DNA of 64,000 nucleotides from Morella rubra (lineage: Eukaryota > Streptophyta > Magnoliopsida > Fagales > Myricaceae): the NCBI GenBank assembly GCA_003952965.2, contig CM025855.1:20545633-20609632 (forward strand), read 5' to 3'. Position 1 is the stretch's first letter. Every line of letters starts with the position of its first letter. Shown here piece by piece: positions 35,701 through 47,194 of the stretch. A program made the translations under genes and the position numbers. The notes under the pieces were generated by a model, which was not told where the DNA came from, ran no database searches, and saw nothing but the letters and a program-made list of their open reading frames with translations.

Positions 35701-36658
35701 TAAAATAAAGCATGGTGATGTCAAGGAAAAATATAAATAGGTATTTGAAAAGATGATTTCCATTAACTGAAATGTAGATAGACAAGAAATTTGATTCCCA
35801 TCTTGCATTAAAATATTTCTGGGAATTGATTGGAGATAGTGTCAATGGAACTCAAGTAAAATATGGATTATTCGTTGGAATGTCAATGTCTTTGGTTTTT
35901 GTCCACCCTAATAAGAATGTATAGAGATGCTTTGAGTTTTATTAGTTCATAGTATTTTGTATTCCATTTCCAGATTATGATTAGATATGAGTGAAAGTGG
36001 TCAATGAAAATTAAACAGGGATACAATGTCATTACATTGGAAATGGTAATATCAATCTTTCAAAAATGTTATAGCATATCAAAATTAGACTTAATAGAAT
36101 GTCATCCATGATGGATTATTTTTTAAATGAATAATAATAACTGAGCAATAGTAGAGTATAATGAAATCAAAACTAGGAATGGCTAGATAAAGCTGAATGA
36201 AAACTTATCTTCAGGAAGCAAATATCTTTTTAATTATGGTGGACCTTTTCTTTAAAACATATTGTTTTTTTTTTCTTTTTTTAAAGAGAGGTTAACCATA
36301 TTGTTATGTACTGATTAAAACAAAAATGATATTTGTACGCACTATTATTGTGTGCCATCTGCGAATAAAATTATTTTTCTTTCTTGTTAAAGAAGCAGGC
36401 AAGGTGGTGGATGTCCAAGACATAAAGCACATTTCTGAAGACAAAAAATTGATTGGAGATGCAATGGAGAAAATTGCTCATGAGTGGAATGCCCAAAGAG
36501 ACATATTTTATCAACAAACAGGATTCAGTCAACATCCTCCTAAAGAACAACTGCAGCTGCAATTGCTGCCGCTGCCACTACAACAAGAAGAGCAACAACA
36601 GCATCAAGACAATGAAGACTTTGATCAGGAATTGGAACGGCTACTATCTGAAGCATAG
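23551..36658 (+). CDS. SNAPC1: snRNA-activating protein complex subunit SNAPC1 (SNAP43), 7 coding exons, 294 aa
   Basis: The exons are 23,551-23,607, 23,767-23,893, 24,111-24,224, 26,459-26,657, 26,772-26,817, 29,040-29,115 and 36,393-36,658, all GT-AG, and they total 885 nt in one frame. The protein starts [20 protein letters not shown] and carries the SNAP43 signature: [93 protein letters not shown], then [13 protein letters not shown]. The C-terminal part has a glutamine-rich stretch (residues about 245-280) and the acidic end [16 protein letters not shown] typical of the plant proteins. SNAPc binds the promoter element of snRNA genes and recruits RNA polymerase II or III in the nucleus. 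The reading frame is intact. The last intron is about 7.3 kb because a 6.15-kb sense-strand LINE sits in it, and intron 3 is 2.2 kb. It converges on the strictosidine synthase-like gene. Confidence 0.92.
23668..23700. repeat. Poly-T run in SNAPC1 intron 1
   Basis: About 33 consecutive T lie 67 bp upstream of the exon 2 acceptor at 23,766. The length makes it an unreliable stretch in sequencing and may strengthen the polypyrimidine context. Confidence 0.8.
27303..27480. mobile_element. Short MITE in SNAPC1 intron 5
   Basis: The left end is GGGGATGTTCGTTTTGG and the right end ccaaacgtctcct, an imperfect inverted pair of the same GGGATGTTCG family as at 23,112. The interior holds gaattctagaattc, a nearly palindromic stretch. 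It is non-coding. Confidence 0.45.
27640..28040 (+). repeat. Direct pair of SINE-like units in SNAPC1 intron 5
   Basis: Two units (about 27,640-27,825 and 27,865-28,040) share aatggcatctccttgccata or a close form, then atggagg and a block reading catgggttcaattttctg. The arrangement resembles the A-box and B-box (GGTTCAAT-type) of a tRNA-derived SINE. The second reads catgagttcaattttctg. No poly-A tail or target duplication was found, so the SINE assignment is tentative. Confidence 0.35.
29377..30540 (+). pseudogene. LINE ORF1 region (nucleic-acid-binding protein), frame-broken
   Basis: An open frame from 29,377 to 30,033 codes for a basic, Ser/Gly-rich protein with [18 protein letters not shown] and [16 protein letters not shown] blocks, as in the ORF1 of plant L1-type LINEs. 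After a stop at 30,031-30,033 the frame continues as a second open stretch (30,082-30,534) with [20 protein letters not shown]. No zinc knuckle is visible. Position upstream of the endonuclease is the main support for the call. Confidence 0.6.
30480..31240 (+). repeat. Mosaic duplicated segment within the LINE
   Basis: Several short blocks here recur downstream in the LINE with pieces missing. Examples are tgctattagagggagattct at 30,592 and 31,098, atgtcgcacaagccaatgag at 30,480 and 31,201, and aatgatgccaagaattgtta at about 30,891 and 31,702. The copy at 30.54-31.2 kb looks like a condensed version of 31.1-31.9 kb with many internal deletions. Confidence 0.7.
31704..32410 (+). pseudogene. LINE AP-endonuclease domain, inactive
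   Basis: Motifs appear in order: [12 protein letters not shown] (31,704 on), [42 protein letters not shown] run of nine G near 32,127 shifts the frame between the CIGG and DFNVVRF blocks. The final catalytic motif, normally SDH, reads [11 protein letters not shown], so the active-site His is Arg. The enzyme would nick target DNA in an active element. This copy cannot. Confidence 0.8.
32362..34004 (+). pseudogene. LINE reverse transcriptase, frame-broken
   Basis: The blocks are [135 protein letters not shown] and the catalytic [10 protein letters not shown]. They fall in several frames separated by a TAG (33,112-33,114), a G-run shift near 33,357-33,365 and another shift near 33,650. The catalytic Asp pair (FVDD) is intact, but no continuous protein can be made. 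Confidence 0.9.
34299..35280 (+). pseudogene. LINE C-terminal region with zf-RVT-like segment
   Basis: The block [20 protein letters not shown] and the following [10 protein letters not shown], then [20 protein letters not shown] and WHDHWCGE, are the usual sequence after the reverse transcriptase in plant LINEs. The zinc-binding stretch after 34,800 (RVAFFVG-like, CYLC-like, [12 protein letters not shown]) is read only across frame changes. It is non-functional. Confidence 0.7.
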
Positions 36659-37439
36659 TGGCAAGGCACCTCTACAAGCTTCATTTTTGCCTAAGGTTCC
36701 TCCATCCTTAGCAAAGTTTAAGGGACAAGGATTCTTAAATATGGTCGATTCCCTTATATCTTCGTTTCATGTCGAAAATGAAATTCCCTGGTTACTTCTC
36801 TTTGATACAAAAGCGTTTCTATGGATAATTTGCATGTCGAGTGTATATAAGTAAAGCCGGGAATAATGGTTCAATGTAAACGGTTTAGAATGCATTAATT
36901 TGTTCTAGGCTTCCTATTTTGGGAAATTTTTCTGGTAGTGGGGTACTTGCGCAGTTTAAACGTTGTTTTTGTTGAGTCTTTGGAGGAGAATGGAATTCCA
37001 AGTTGCTGGTTGTTAAATTCATGGAGCCCCTCTCCCCACTCCCCCTTTCTTCTGTTTGACACAGTCGATGGCACAGGTTATAAGATAAGATTTGGTCTTT
37101 TAAGCATCTAGGACTTTTGGAACAATATTGGTCTGGTGCGTGTATATACGTAGATATAGGAATGTATAATGACCGTCTTGTGTATACATATCTGTTTTTG
37201 AACGTGTTTTATATGTGCTACATTTTACTCTGAGTTGTACTTTAAAAGAGTCGTTTCATTTTGTTTGTTCCACAAATCTTGTGTGTATATGGGGGAGACG
37301 CAATATTACCTTCTAGGCTTTATGTGAATTAAGAGTAGCTTTCTGCTTTTAAAGAATTCGGGAACTCTCTCTCAAATTATTTATCGGAAAGGTCGACATA
37401 AAACAATCCTTTTTTTTGGCTGAATTCGGCATGAAACAA

Positions 37440-37605
37440 TCACTTTGGTGTTTGATTGTTAAAATTTTGGGTGGTTAAAATTTTAGAGTATCGGAGAGAA
37501 AGAAAATTTGAATGAATATGATAATGACAAAGAATAATTTAATGAGAGATTATTTTATAATTTATTAATCAGGTTTAAAATTTTACGTGCCAAATTTTAT
37601 CATAA
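37440..37605. mobile_element. AAAATTTTA-family MITE between the convergent genes
   Basis: The left end ttgattgttaaaattttggg and the interior ggttaaaattttagagtatc match, in reverse, the right half of the element at 56,876-57,068. The right end gtttaaaattttacgtgcca completes an imperfect inverted pair. It lies between the SNAPC1 stop and the strictosidine synthase-like stop. Confidence 0.55.
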
Positions 37606-37955
37606 CTGAGACCGGGATACAGAGGGAGGATTGCTGTGCGATCGGAAAGTGTGACCATCCTGGTGTCTTTCATGCGATGGAAGCCAACCGCTCTCTCCAG
37701 GAGCATCAGACTTCTCTTTTCAGGTTTTTCTTGGTCAATTTTCTGATGGGTGAACGTATGGTATAATGAATGACTTCTATTGAGTACAGATGCCTTTTTT
37801 TTTTTTTGTTGTTGCAGGAAGTCCAAACATTTACCCACTAACTCGATTGCTATGAGAATTCAAAACAAATGAATGGTTCGGCCTAATACAAATTACAATC
37901 CAACAACCACTTATTCATCATTCACACTGTAGAAGTCTAAAACTCTTTTTATCTA

Positions 37956-40900
37956 TCAATCCAAAGTTTTGGCAACACCAACATAAGGCTTCACAGCAGA
38001 TCCTATCCACAAAATCCCGTTGTGTTCAACAACTTCACTGACCGAGTCCAAAGCGTTCCCACCCTTTCCATCCAAAATACTTACAACCTTACCCTCTTCG
38101 TCCAGTTTGGCTGCCACAACATCTTTTGTTGACCGTGGGATGGCAATTTCATGGTTTAGATCATCCAAATTGTAATCCGGAATTGGGATCTCTCTTCCGC
38201 TGTTTAATGCCACCCAAAATTGGCCATCAATGTTCCTCTTAATGTTATCTGGGGCTCTTTCGACTTGACAAAAAACTTCTGATGTATGTCTCTTGGGACC
38301 TCTAAGCCAAAACCGTACAACTTGGTATGCGCCGGTCTCTGAGAGTAGAAGGAAGGAACTGTCGTTGCTTAGAGCCACCCCATTTGCAAATGCTAAGCCT
38401 TTGAGCAAGACAGTCACTTTCTTGGTACGTGGGTCGTACTTCATCAACCTCCCTGTTCTGTCCCCCTCTAGTATTATCCTTAACCACGACCTATAACATA
38501 AGGAAAATAGAACATTAGTTACTACGTAACTAGGACAAGGAGAGAAACAGAAACCTACATAAGTATATATAATCTGATCATGTCATATCTTCCCAAAATT
38601 ACATATATATTTTGGTCAGTTTAATCAACACTGTTCTTGACAAATATATTTAATTCCTCAACTTGATCTGGGAAAAAAAAATCGTATAACTAAATTAAAC
38701 ACAACGTTCAACGTTAGGAGAGCAAAGTAGTCTTGAAAATTTACTAATCATTTAAAGTTAAATAGTCTAATATTTACCCCCTCAACATGATTTACTATTA
38801 CTTAAAATTTTCCCGTCTCATTGCCCCTTTATTTATAGGTTATATGTTGAACACGTACGAAACATTGATCCTAATAATATAAAACCTCGAGTTACGATTC
38901 AAGAGAACGCCGTATAATTTTCCTAGAAAAGCTCGGACGTCGCAGTCCTAAATCTATCATTGAAATCTTCTTGTCTCTTGTTTCTGTTCTCATGAGATGT
39001 TCATAAATATAGAAATCCTACAACCGGATAATAGGGCGGCCAGTAAAAGGACCAACCAGAAACTTTCCTCAAGAAGTCTAGCTGGTCGATTGACATGTAG
39101 TGAATAAGATTTAAATATGGGTTTTGTTTCTGCCATTTTCATAGGGGAGTTGTCAGTAGCTGTCAAACGGTTGGCCGTATTATTTGGAGAAAAGATTATC
39201 ACCAAAGCGTCAGCCCAAAACTGTCATAATAAATTGCCTCGACATAAACACTCAATCAAATCTCTTTCATTATATGACGTGTCACATTTCTGTCCACTTA
39301 TATTTGCTTTTTTTCAAACTCACGAAACATAAACATTCATCGATCTTTTCTTTATTAAATAAGGTGATGCGTTTCTTTTCCTTAAATTTAAAAAATAAAT
39401 ATAAACCTAGTAATATACAACTTTGAATTGGAAGCTTTGATCTGAATGTATTTCCTATCATATGATACTAATTGTTCAAGAATCGCTTTGGATTCTTGAC
39501 CCTCCCTGCTTGACTGCTAGATCAGTCATTATTGTGCAGATTACCGTCCCAAAAGTTACCCAACAATAGCAGCTTGTATTAGTGTAATTCTGTGCCGAAT
39601 TAATCCAATTTGAGTTGTAATTCTTCACCAAATAAATTTGAATGTTCGAAATTTTGATGGAATTGCATCTGATAAGCAAATAAACATTATCTTTTTGAGT
39701 TCTAATGGTACTTGAAGATCTTTAAATATTTGTGGTACTCTGAATTTAGAATTGAGAGGGATTATAATATTTTCTATCTGTATGCTGCTTGAGAGAAAAA
39801 GAATCTCTATGTAAGGGAGACCATCAATTGTTTATTTGAGCCCTATTTAAGAGTGAAAATACATTGGATATTTCCGATCTAAATCAACAAGATTTTCTAG
39901 TATTGAAAAATAAGATCATTCATGAAAAGTCCATAAAAAGAACCTTAAGGTCTAAAGTGATTACTACACGAAGCGAATCAGAGGAGGGTTATTTGGATTA
40001 TTATATTAGGCTTGTCAGAGCTAGCAAAAGAGTTTTGTAGTGTTTGCCATCGGGATTGTTGAGTTATCACGAGTTTTGTCAGTATTTAAATCATGGTTTG
40101 TAAAGTTTTTTTTAATGGATTTCGGTGGCATTGATAGTTTGGGTCTAAACTCCATAGATTTTGAAGTATTTAGAAACTATATATAGAGTTTTTAATTAGA
40201 GACAAACACTTATTCCCCTAGCTGTCAAATGTCAATTGGGTGTAAAATCTTGAATTTTCACAGAGAAGCCAAAAAATGCAAAACTTACCTTCTTTGAAAT
40301 AGAATGCTACTGTCCGTGAAGTATACCACTCCAAATTTGTTGTCGACGTCCAAACCATTTGTAAATCGAAAGGGGACTCCTCCTGCAGAAGTGGCAAGTT
40401 GCTTGGCCTCGCCACCTTGGGATCCTACCATTAGAAGCCCAAAGTAGGCATCTGCGATATAAAGATCACAGGTTGCGGGATTGAATTTCAGGCCTAGTGG
40501 TCTCCCACATACTTGTTCATGAGTACTGTTGGGGTTTGTTGAGCCATCGCATAGATGCCTATTCCTGATCAAATACAAATTTTGCTTAGATGAACATTTG
40601 AAGAATGTCTACGCTGATCAGTAACCCGTACCTGTCTAAAGGTAGCACAAAATTGGTTAAAAATATTGCGGTATGCCGTATGCAAATGGTGCAAGCTTGT
40701 AATTTGAAAAAAAAAAAAAAAACTGTATAACGCTCGGCATCAGACCCATGTTTTCTGTCATGATATGAAAGACGAGAAAAGATAATTGAAGCAAGCATGT
40801 GAAGGTTCATGGCCTTGAATTTCACAATAGAAAATAATAGAGTACTATTTTGTGCAAGTCCGAATTGTTTTTGTGAGGGACTCGAGGAAGAACTATGGCT

Positions 40901-41197
40901 CATAATGGTGGTCTATATCAGGTTAAAGTCTTGCCTCACTGCTGGGCTAGCAAACTTTGCCCAGCCTAAGCGTTTTCCTCGCCACTTGAGGATTCTTCCA
41001 TCTGAGACCCCAACATAAGGTCCATTTCCATGGCAGTCAAAGGCGATGCTTTCAGGGCCGACTGCTCCAGTTGGAAGGTCAAGTTGGCGGTAGTTTCTGA
41101 GGTGATCAATGGAATTTGTTTCATAAGAGAGAATGAGACTTGAAGTAACGGAAAAAAGAACAAAGAACAAAGCGGAGGAAGGAAAAGGTAGCTTCAT
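37956..41197 (-). CDS. Strictosidine synthase-like protein, 3 exons, 357 aa, GC-AG first intron
   Basis: The exons are 41,197-40,935, 40,564-40,289 and 38,490-37,956 (1,074 nt, one frame). An N-terminal signal peptide (MKLPFPSSALFFVLFSVTSS) points to secretion or vacuolar targeting. Family blocks in order are GPESIAFDC, GRILKWRGKRLGWAKFA, CDGSTNPN, VCGRPLGLKFN, DLYIADAYFGLLMVG, FTNGLDVDNKFGVVYFTDSS, GRLMKYDPRTKKVTVLLKGL, FANGVALSNDSSFLLLSETG, PDNIKRNIDGQFWVAL, and VEHNGILWIGSAVKPYVGV. This is a six-bladed beta-propeller. Most plant members lack the catalytic Glu of true strictosidine synthase, so alkaloid condensation should not be assumed; hydrolase roles are proposed for some. Exon 1 joins exon 2 in frame only if the donor is AG|GCAAGA. 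The nearby GT site (40,940-region, GTGAGG) would lead to an immediate TAG. Confidence 0.9.
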
Positions 41198-41323
41198 GGC
41201 AGAAAACTAATAAAAACGAACCCTGCGCGCCTGCTCGATCGTGCTATGTTAGTGGTGATGGTGGTAGTCGTACTTATTAAGGTTTTGTGAGGAGTTCTAC
41301 TCCTTATGTCCCAACTACTCGCC

Positions 41324-41331
41324 ATTTATAG
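41324..41331 (-). promoter_or_regulatory. TATA box of the strictosidine synthase-like gene
   Basis: On the gene's strand the sequence reads GGCTATAAATGGC, about 130 nt upstream of the start codon. That leaves room for a leader of about 100 nt. A second AT-rich candidate (gattatatagg) lies about 25 bp further upstream. Confidence 0.5.
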
Positions 41332-41339
41332 CCTAGAAA

Positions 41340-42903
41340 ACAATCCTATATAATCATAGCGCTGACAGTTTACACAAGTTGTTAATTTGTCATTTTTCCG
41401 GGAAGTGAAACGGGGAATGAATTATCAAGGCCCGACTATGAGTTGCGAAAATGAGAGGAGAGGAAGTTGCTCACAACAACAAATTTGACTTGTTAAGATC
41501 CTAAAAATCCGTCTAAAAAAGAACTCTTTTTGAGACGAATTTTAAATTTCATTCTGAAAAATTAGAGGAAGTTCGTTTTTTTGGGATAGAAGGCTGTATT
41601 TGTTTTGTATTTCAAAATATTTTTAAATATTTTTTATATTCATTTTTTTCATCCATTATAATATATTGTCATCAATTTCGATAATTTTTTTACAAATTTC
41701 AATAATTTTTAACACACTTTTCATCAATTTCAAAAGAATCTATATTATTTTTAAAAAAATACAAATATAAAAAACTATCTTAAAATCTAAATCAGGCATA
41801 GCGAAAACCCTCCCCGAAACTTTTATTATTATTTTTATTATTTTATTATTTTTTGCAACAAAACGTCGGTGTGTTCCAAAAGATTCAAACTGTTCGAATC
41901 CCAACATATTCGTTCGAACGTACAATTTTTCATCCATTCCAATGAAAAGTACCTATTCGAACAGCAAGTAATCTTTTGGGACGCAACTGTTCGTGCCCCA
42001 AAAATCGTCACACCCTTTGAACGTGTATCCCACCAAGTACATTAAATGCATGTCACGTCATCATTCTTTCGAACCTAGGTATCTGCATTCGAACTAGTAT
42101 CCTGCCTTCCGTTTGTTTTGAAATGAAAGAGTTCGAGAATAAAGGAATCTTTTGGGTTGCGCATTGTGCCCCCCAAAAACCACAAACCATGCGAACGCGT
42201 TAGAATGGGCTTTCCACCTAGCCATTAAATGCATGTTCCGTCATCATAATTTGTTTAACTTTTTTTATTAATGTTTGAACGTAGTGTTCACAACATTTCA
42301 ACGGAAACGTACCATCCAAAATCTGAACGTTCGACGTGAAATGACATCCAACGGTTTTTGATAGTTATTTTTCTAGCAATTTGAAAGCGTTCAAATGCCT
42401 GATCGAAAATAAAAACTCTTGACCCTTATTTCCTCATCATTCTTTCACAACTCACAAAAACTCTCAAACTCTCTCCCAATCTGGCATTTTCATTTTACTC
42501 CATGAAAGTCTTATATCCTAGCCTCTACACTCTTTAAACATGTGTTTTAATGAATATTAATCGATGAAAGGGGTGTTTTTTTGTTAGTTTTTGTCCTTTA
42601 ATTTTTTTTTATATATATTTTGATTGGAATATACTGAAGAAGATAAAAAACAAGTACATGCTGATGAATGTAGATGTTCAGACTTAATTTAGGATTGTTT
42701 GTGAATTGTTTTAACTTTGGAAATAGGTGTTTTAGGTTTCGTTAAATGGCCGAGTCGACTCGATAATTTTCGTTGCTGCGTTGCAACGTTCGAACCTTTT
42801 GTTTTTGTCATTTGAATGTAGTTGCTTTAACGTACCGTTTCGGGTCTGTATCTAACGGTCTAGTAAAACGGTGCGTTTAAGATACTTCGTTCGAACTCAA
42901 GAC
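41340..42903. repeat. Intergenic repeat region with diverged 200-bp duplication rich in TTCGAAC-type words
   Basis: Two similar blocks (about 41,970-42,070 and 42,150-42,250) share aatcttttggg, tgcccc.aaaaa and a block ending cattaaatgcatgt, then cgtcatcat. The surroundings have many ttcgaac/cgttcgaa words in both directions, like the subterminal region of a CACTA-type element. 41,520-41,810 is AT-rich MITE-like DNA. No gene is seen. Confidence 0.4.
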
Positions 42904-44132
42904 GCTATGTTTGGTAACAGGTTTGAGTCCTGGTTTCAAGTCTCAAATTTGAATTTTGAGTCTAAAGTCCTGAATCCATGTTTGGATGGGCTGAGTGTTA
43001 TTGTTAAGTCTTTAAATCCAATAACGACACAAAACTAACGACGATCAGGAAAAAAAAAAACGTAAAAGAAGAAGAGGAGAGAAAACCAACGTCTTTTTTC
43101 ACCTCATCCTCCTTGTCTCTTTCTCCATCTCTCTCCCCTTGTGCTATTGCTGCCTACACGCCACCCAGAGAGCCCTTCTTCGAATCATCCAAAATTCTTA
43201 CATTTGCTTCGTTGTGGAATTGCATCTTTTTCTCCATTGATCCTGGGGTCCCTTGTTACTGTGCTCTTTGCGCCCTCTCTCTGTCTCTCTAGTTAGGGAT
43301 ATTTAGGAGAGAAATCAAAGACGAAGCTGGGTTCTGAGTCCTTAAGAGAAATGTAAGCGTCTCTCTCGTATTTTTTTTCCTTCCTTTATTTGCGATATTT
43401 GATTATTATGTTCTTTTTTCTGCCCCGGAAAGTGGAGGACGTTTGAAAAAAAGTAGGAAACCTTGATGGAGTCAGGTTTCATTTTTCTTGTGAAAATTTA
43501 AATTTTTTGTTCTTATTTTGTTCTGCTCTGTTTTCTTGCAACCAAACAGCAAGGGTCTAGATCCTCTTTTTTGAATTGTTTGAATGCCACTGTTTTGGAG
43601 TGGAATTAATGATTTGTTTTTGGTTTAAATCAAAAGTAAAATGCCAACAAGACAAGCAAAAGGACAAGTTAGCAATTTAAAGAGCACGAGGGAAGCGAAG
43701 GTTATAAAAAAATCACTCCCCCAATTGGAAAGCATGTGAGTAGCGAGACAAGCAAATTAGCACATGAATGTAACAATTTAAAGAGCACAAGGGAAGCGAA
43801 TTTTATAAAAAAATCACTCTCATAAATTGGAGAGCCTATTAGCAGTGAAACATTAGCAGAAAATATTAAAAAAATAAACTTTAGCTCACGCAAGTTGGAG
43901 CGCGCAAGAAAAGTGGAAGTTAACGAAAAAATAATTACAATCTAGCGTGTGTGAGAATGAGCGTGTAACGGAAGCTAGCTAAGGAGACAAGTGCACTTTG
44001 TTAACGGGGGTTAGCTTAATTGACAGGTCACGTTAACTTTGTTTTAAGTCAGGACCATCTCGAATCGCACGCGGAATAGTGAAATGAAACTGAAACTGAA
44101 ACTTAGGACTCAAACCTGTTACCAAATATAGC
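42904..44132. mobile_element. TIR element, 1.23 kb, with leader-like insert
   Basis: The left end GCTATGTTTGGTAACAGG and the reversed right end GCTATATTTGGTAACAGG pair over about 28 bp (continuing tttgagtcct). The interior has a pyrimidine-rich, leader-like stretch (43,090-43,310) followed by a purine-rich end and a donor-like GAAATG/gtaagc-type site near 43,350. It also has a duplicated unit of about 115 bp (43,665-43,880). No transposase. The target duplication is not resolved, so the superfamily is open. Confidence 0.7.
43665..43880. repeat. Tandem duplication of about 115 bp inside the TIR element
   Basis: Two units share aatttaaagagcacgaggga (or a one-base variant), agcgaa, and a block reading ttataaaaaaatcactc. 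The second continues into a third degenerate part with taaaaaaataaactttagct. Confidence 0.65.
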
Positions 44133-45020
44133 CATTGACTAACGATAGTCGACGTGTTGTACAAAAACACCTTTCGACGGATTTCTTCCCAACATTCAGC
44201 ATACCCTAGGAAGGAAATCCTTTTCTTGGGTCCCTTCTGAGTTGGGAATCTGCATAATATATAATGACTCTAACAATAAGGAAAGGACCTTAATTGTGAT
44301 CAGCCCTCAAATTGGAATGTTATCAACCATGTATAGAACCAGATATAGAAACTGGAAAGAACCACAATAGAAAGGCCTGAAAAAAAAATATTTCTACTTA
44401 ATAAGCCTCATTTTGAATAATGTTCAACATTACGGCAAAAAAATACTAGACATAAGAGTTTTCACTTACAGAATTTATCTTATTTTTTTATTCGTGTTTA
44501 ATTACCGATACAATCCATGTGGTATCGACTTTTAACAAATCATGTTGTCAGTCTCTATGGCACTTTTTCAGTCATATAGGTCTTTTTGTCCATTAAACTT
44601 TATTCCACTAACAGAGACAAGGTTTGAGATAGATTATCCGACCCCGACTATAGATATTCCGACCTCGTCCCTATCTTGGTCTTACATTAATAAATTAATT
44701 TTTGTCAGAGGAGAAAACTCATATGTATAAAAAATAGATCAATGGATCGGTGGCTCTTCAAAGTTATACCCCAAAGACTAAAATGTAGGGGTAATTAAAC
44801 CTAACTGCTTATTTGCCTTGATTGAAGGGTTTTGTACGTCTACTTAATTGGTGACCATTTAAGGCATCGACAAACTGCTTAATTGCTGGCCACTTAATAC
44901 CATAAATAGATATTAATGAGACAACTACCTATTTTATTTTTATTTTTTAACATAAATGCACTTACGAAATTAAAAAAATGACATTTAATATGTTTGAACA
45001 AGGTGGTTCAAGACTCAATA
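44133..45020. other. Intergenic DNA; no gene seen
   Basis: AT-rich sequence without coding signals or recognisable repeats. Confidence 0.4.
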
Positions 45021-45024
45021 TACA

Positions 45025-45950
45025 GTAGCAGAACCTAGAAGGGGGGGTTGAATAGGTTCTAAAAATTCTCGGTCCTTTGTAAATCTACTGCTGCACAATT
45101 TCACAAGCTTATCAGCAAATATCAAGGACACTCAGTATATTATGCGGAATAATCAAATCAATATGGCCAGGTTATTGCAGATTATTAACTCTACAATATA
45201 CTCAAAAATTTCTTTCTTAATCAAAGAAACAACAATCACTAAATTCTCTAAGTAATCACAATCACAATCAATAACAGCAGGATTGATGATGAAGAGAAAA
45301 ACCACTTGAAAGAATCTTTCAAGAGGAAAAAACTCTCCGGGCTCGTAAGCCGGTTTAAGTGAATCCACTAGAAACTTCAAATTCGGTACACAGTGATCTA
45401 TAAACTACCCAACACCCCATTGCTAGTCTAACACAACTTGTACCTTACCTGGAATACAACATCCAGTTGCCTCTTGCAGGGAACGAGGAACTCCTCTTCC
45501 ATTTGAAGATCTTAATTCCAAAAAGCCGATCTCTACAGCCAAGCCGATCTTTCCACACACTCACGTGCAATCAGCTCTTTCACAATAGGAACAAATAGTC
45601 TTGGTATTATCTTGGTGATCAAAATCGAATATGAGATAATGGGGGAAAGAAGAATCTCGCTAGGTTCAATCTCAGTTCTCACATAAACAAACTATAGAAA
45701 CATTAACAGAGAGAGTTTTTGAAGAAGGCTCTAGAAAGCTTAGGTCTCTTAAAGATATATCAAGGAACATTTTTAGCAATTGTGAGAAAATAGCTTTTGT
45801 ACTCTCGGGAGTCAGAGGGAAGAGATTCACGAAGTTTCAAGACTTCTTGAATCTTGGGTGCGTCAGTAAAAACCGTTACAACAGTCTTTCGTAACTTTTG
45901 ATCAAACTTGGAGTGAACTTGGAACAAACTGCCCGGGCTCTCAAACCATC
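45025..45950. repeat. Second copy of the unclassified G-run repeat
   Basis: It opens with cctagaagggggggttgaat, the counterpart of the motif at about 1,652, and continues as non-coding DNA with short stretches like those of the first copy. The family is unassigned. 45,950-46,700 beyond it shows nothing recognisable. Confidence 0.35.
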
Positions 45951-47193
45951 AAAGTGCCAGCTCCGTGTAGGCAAACTATATGCAGACTACAATCAAACCT
46001 TCAACATAACCCGATGATCATTGATTTTGTTGAATCGCTGGTCTTGAGCAGGACTTCATTAAACATGAACCTCAGAAATAAACTAGGACACGTCATGAAG
46101 TATTTACACCAACTAAAATGCATCTACAATGTTTAATGTGACAAACTAGTGAGAAGAGTAATTAATAAAATTATCAATTGAATAGAATCTTACCATGGAC
46201 CGTGATGCAAAAATTAGGATTAAATTAAATTATCAATTGAAAGTGGTATATTAATAAATGTAGAATACATAACTTTGATTACTAATTTTACATCTCAGAG
46301 TGCCATAAAAATTATTTTTAACTATAATTTATTGATAATTTATATTTAGATATGATTTTTTATAACCTATTAAAATAGGCATCATTTTATAAGGTTCCGT
46401 CTATACAAGTCCACAAATATAGAGCTGCCGCCCCTACTCGCGACTATTCTTTACGTTCTCTGCATTGCCTAACCTAATTACCTCATTGTCAATGGCTCTT
46501 TATACAAGACGATTGTCATCTAGGAGGTCAAGATTGGGTGGTGCCTCCATGAGGTTCAATGTGAATATATAGGTGACAATAGCTAGATTGACAATCTTAT
46601 TCAAATGTTTGGTAAACAAGATCTCTCCACGACTCCATCCCCGGTCCCACTTGAAGTTGACTTAGTAACTAAAAATTTGCTGGGCTTTCAATTCTTGGGG
46701 TTGGGGGTGGGGACCTAAAACGTTACTGGGCCTTCATTCGTTTTTTTGGGGGGCCACTGCCCTGCTAAATCCGGAATTGCTTGTGACTGATCCTTGTATT
46801 CTGGATGTATACTCTTCCTAAATTTTATCGCTTCCCGTGGTTTGAATGCCGCCATCCGAGCCCTAAAGTCCTTGCATCTGAAATTCCATCCAATCAATAC
46901 CTACAACCAGTTTCTTATCCATCTTCTTTGCCTTTGATGCGTGACATAAATTTTGCCTCTCATATGAAGATTTTCATTTGTTCAAATTTTCCATCCCAAT
47001 GGAAATGCCACAAACTGAGTATCCTAGATGATATGTAGAGACTGTTGGGTAGGGTTGTGCATGAACGATACCAGTGGCGGTTTCTATTCCCATTGGCACC
47101 GACATTGTCTATGCCAGTGTCCCTCAAACGGGTGTCGACACTGGCCCTGTTTAGGCCAGTAATTGGTGTTACCGGTGTTAGTGGGCTGTTACC

Positions 47194-47194
<1 letters not shown>

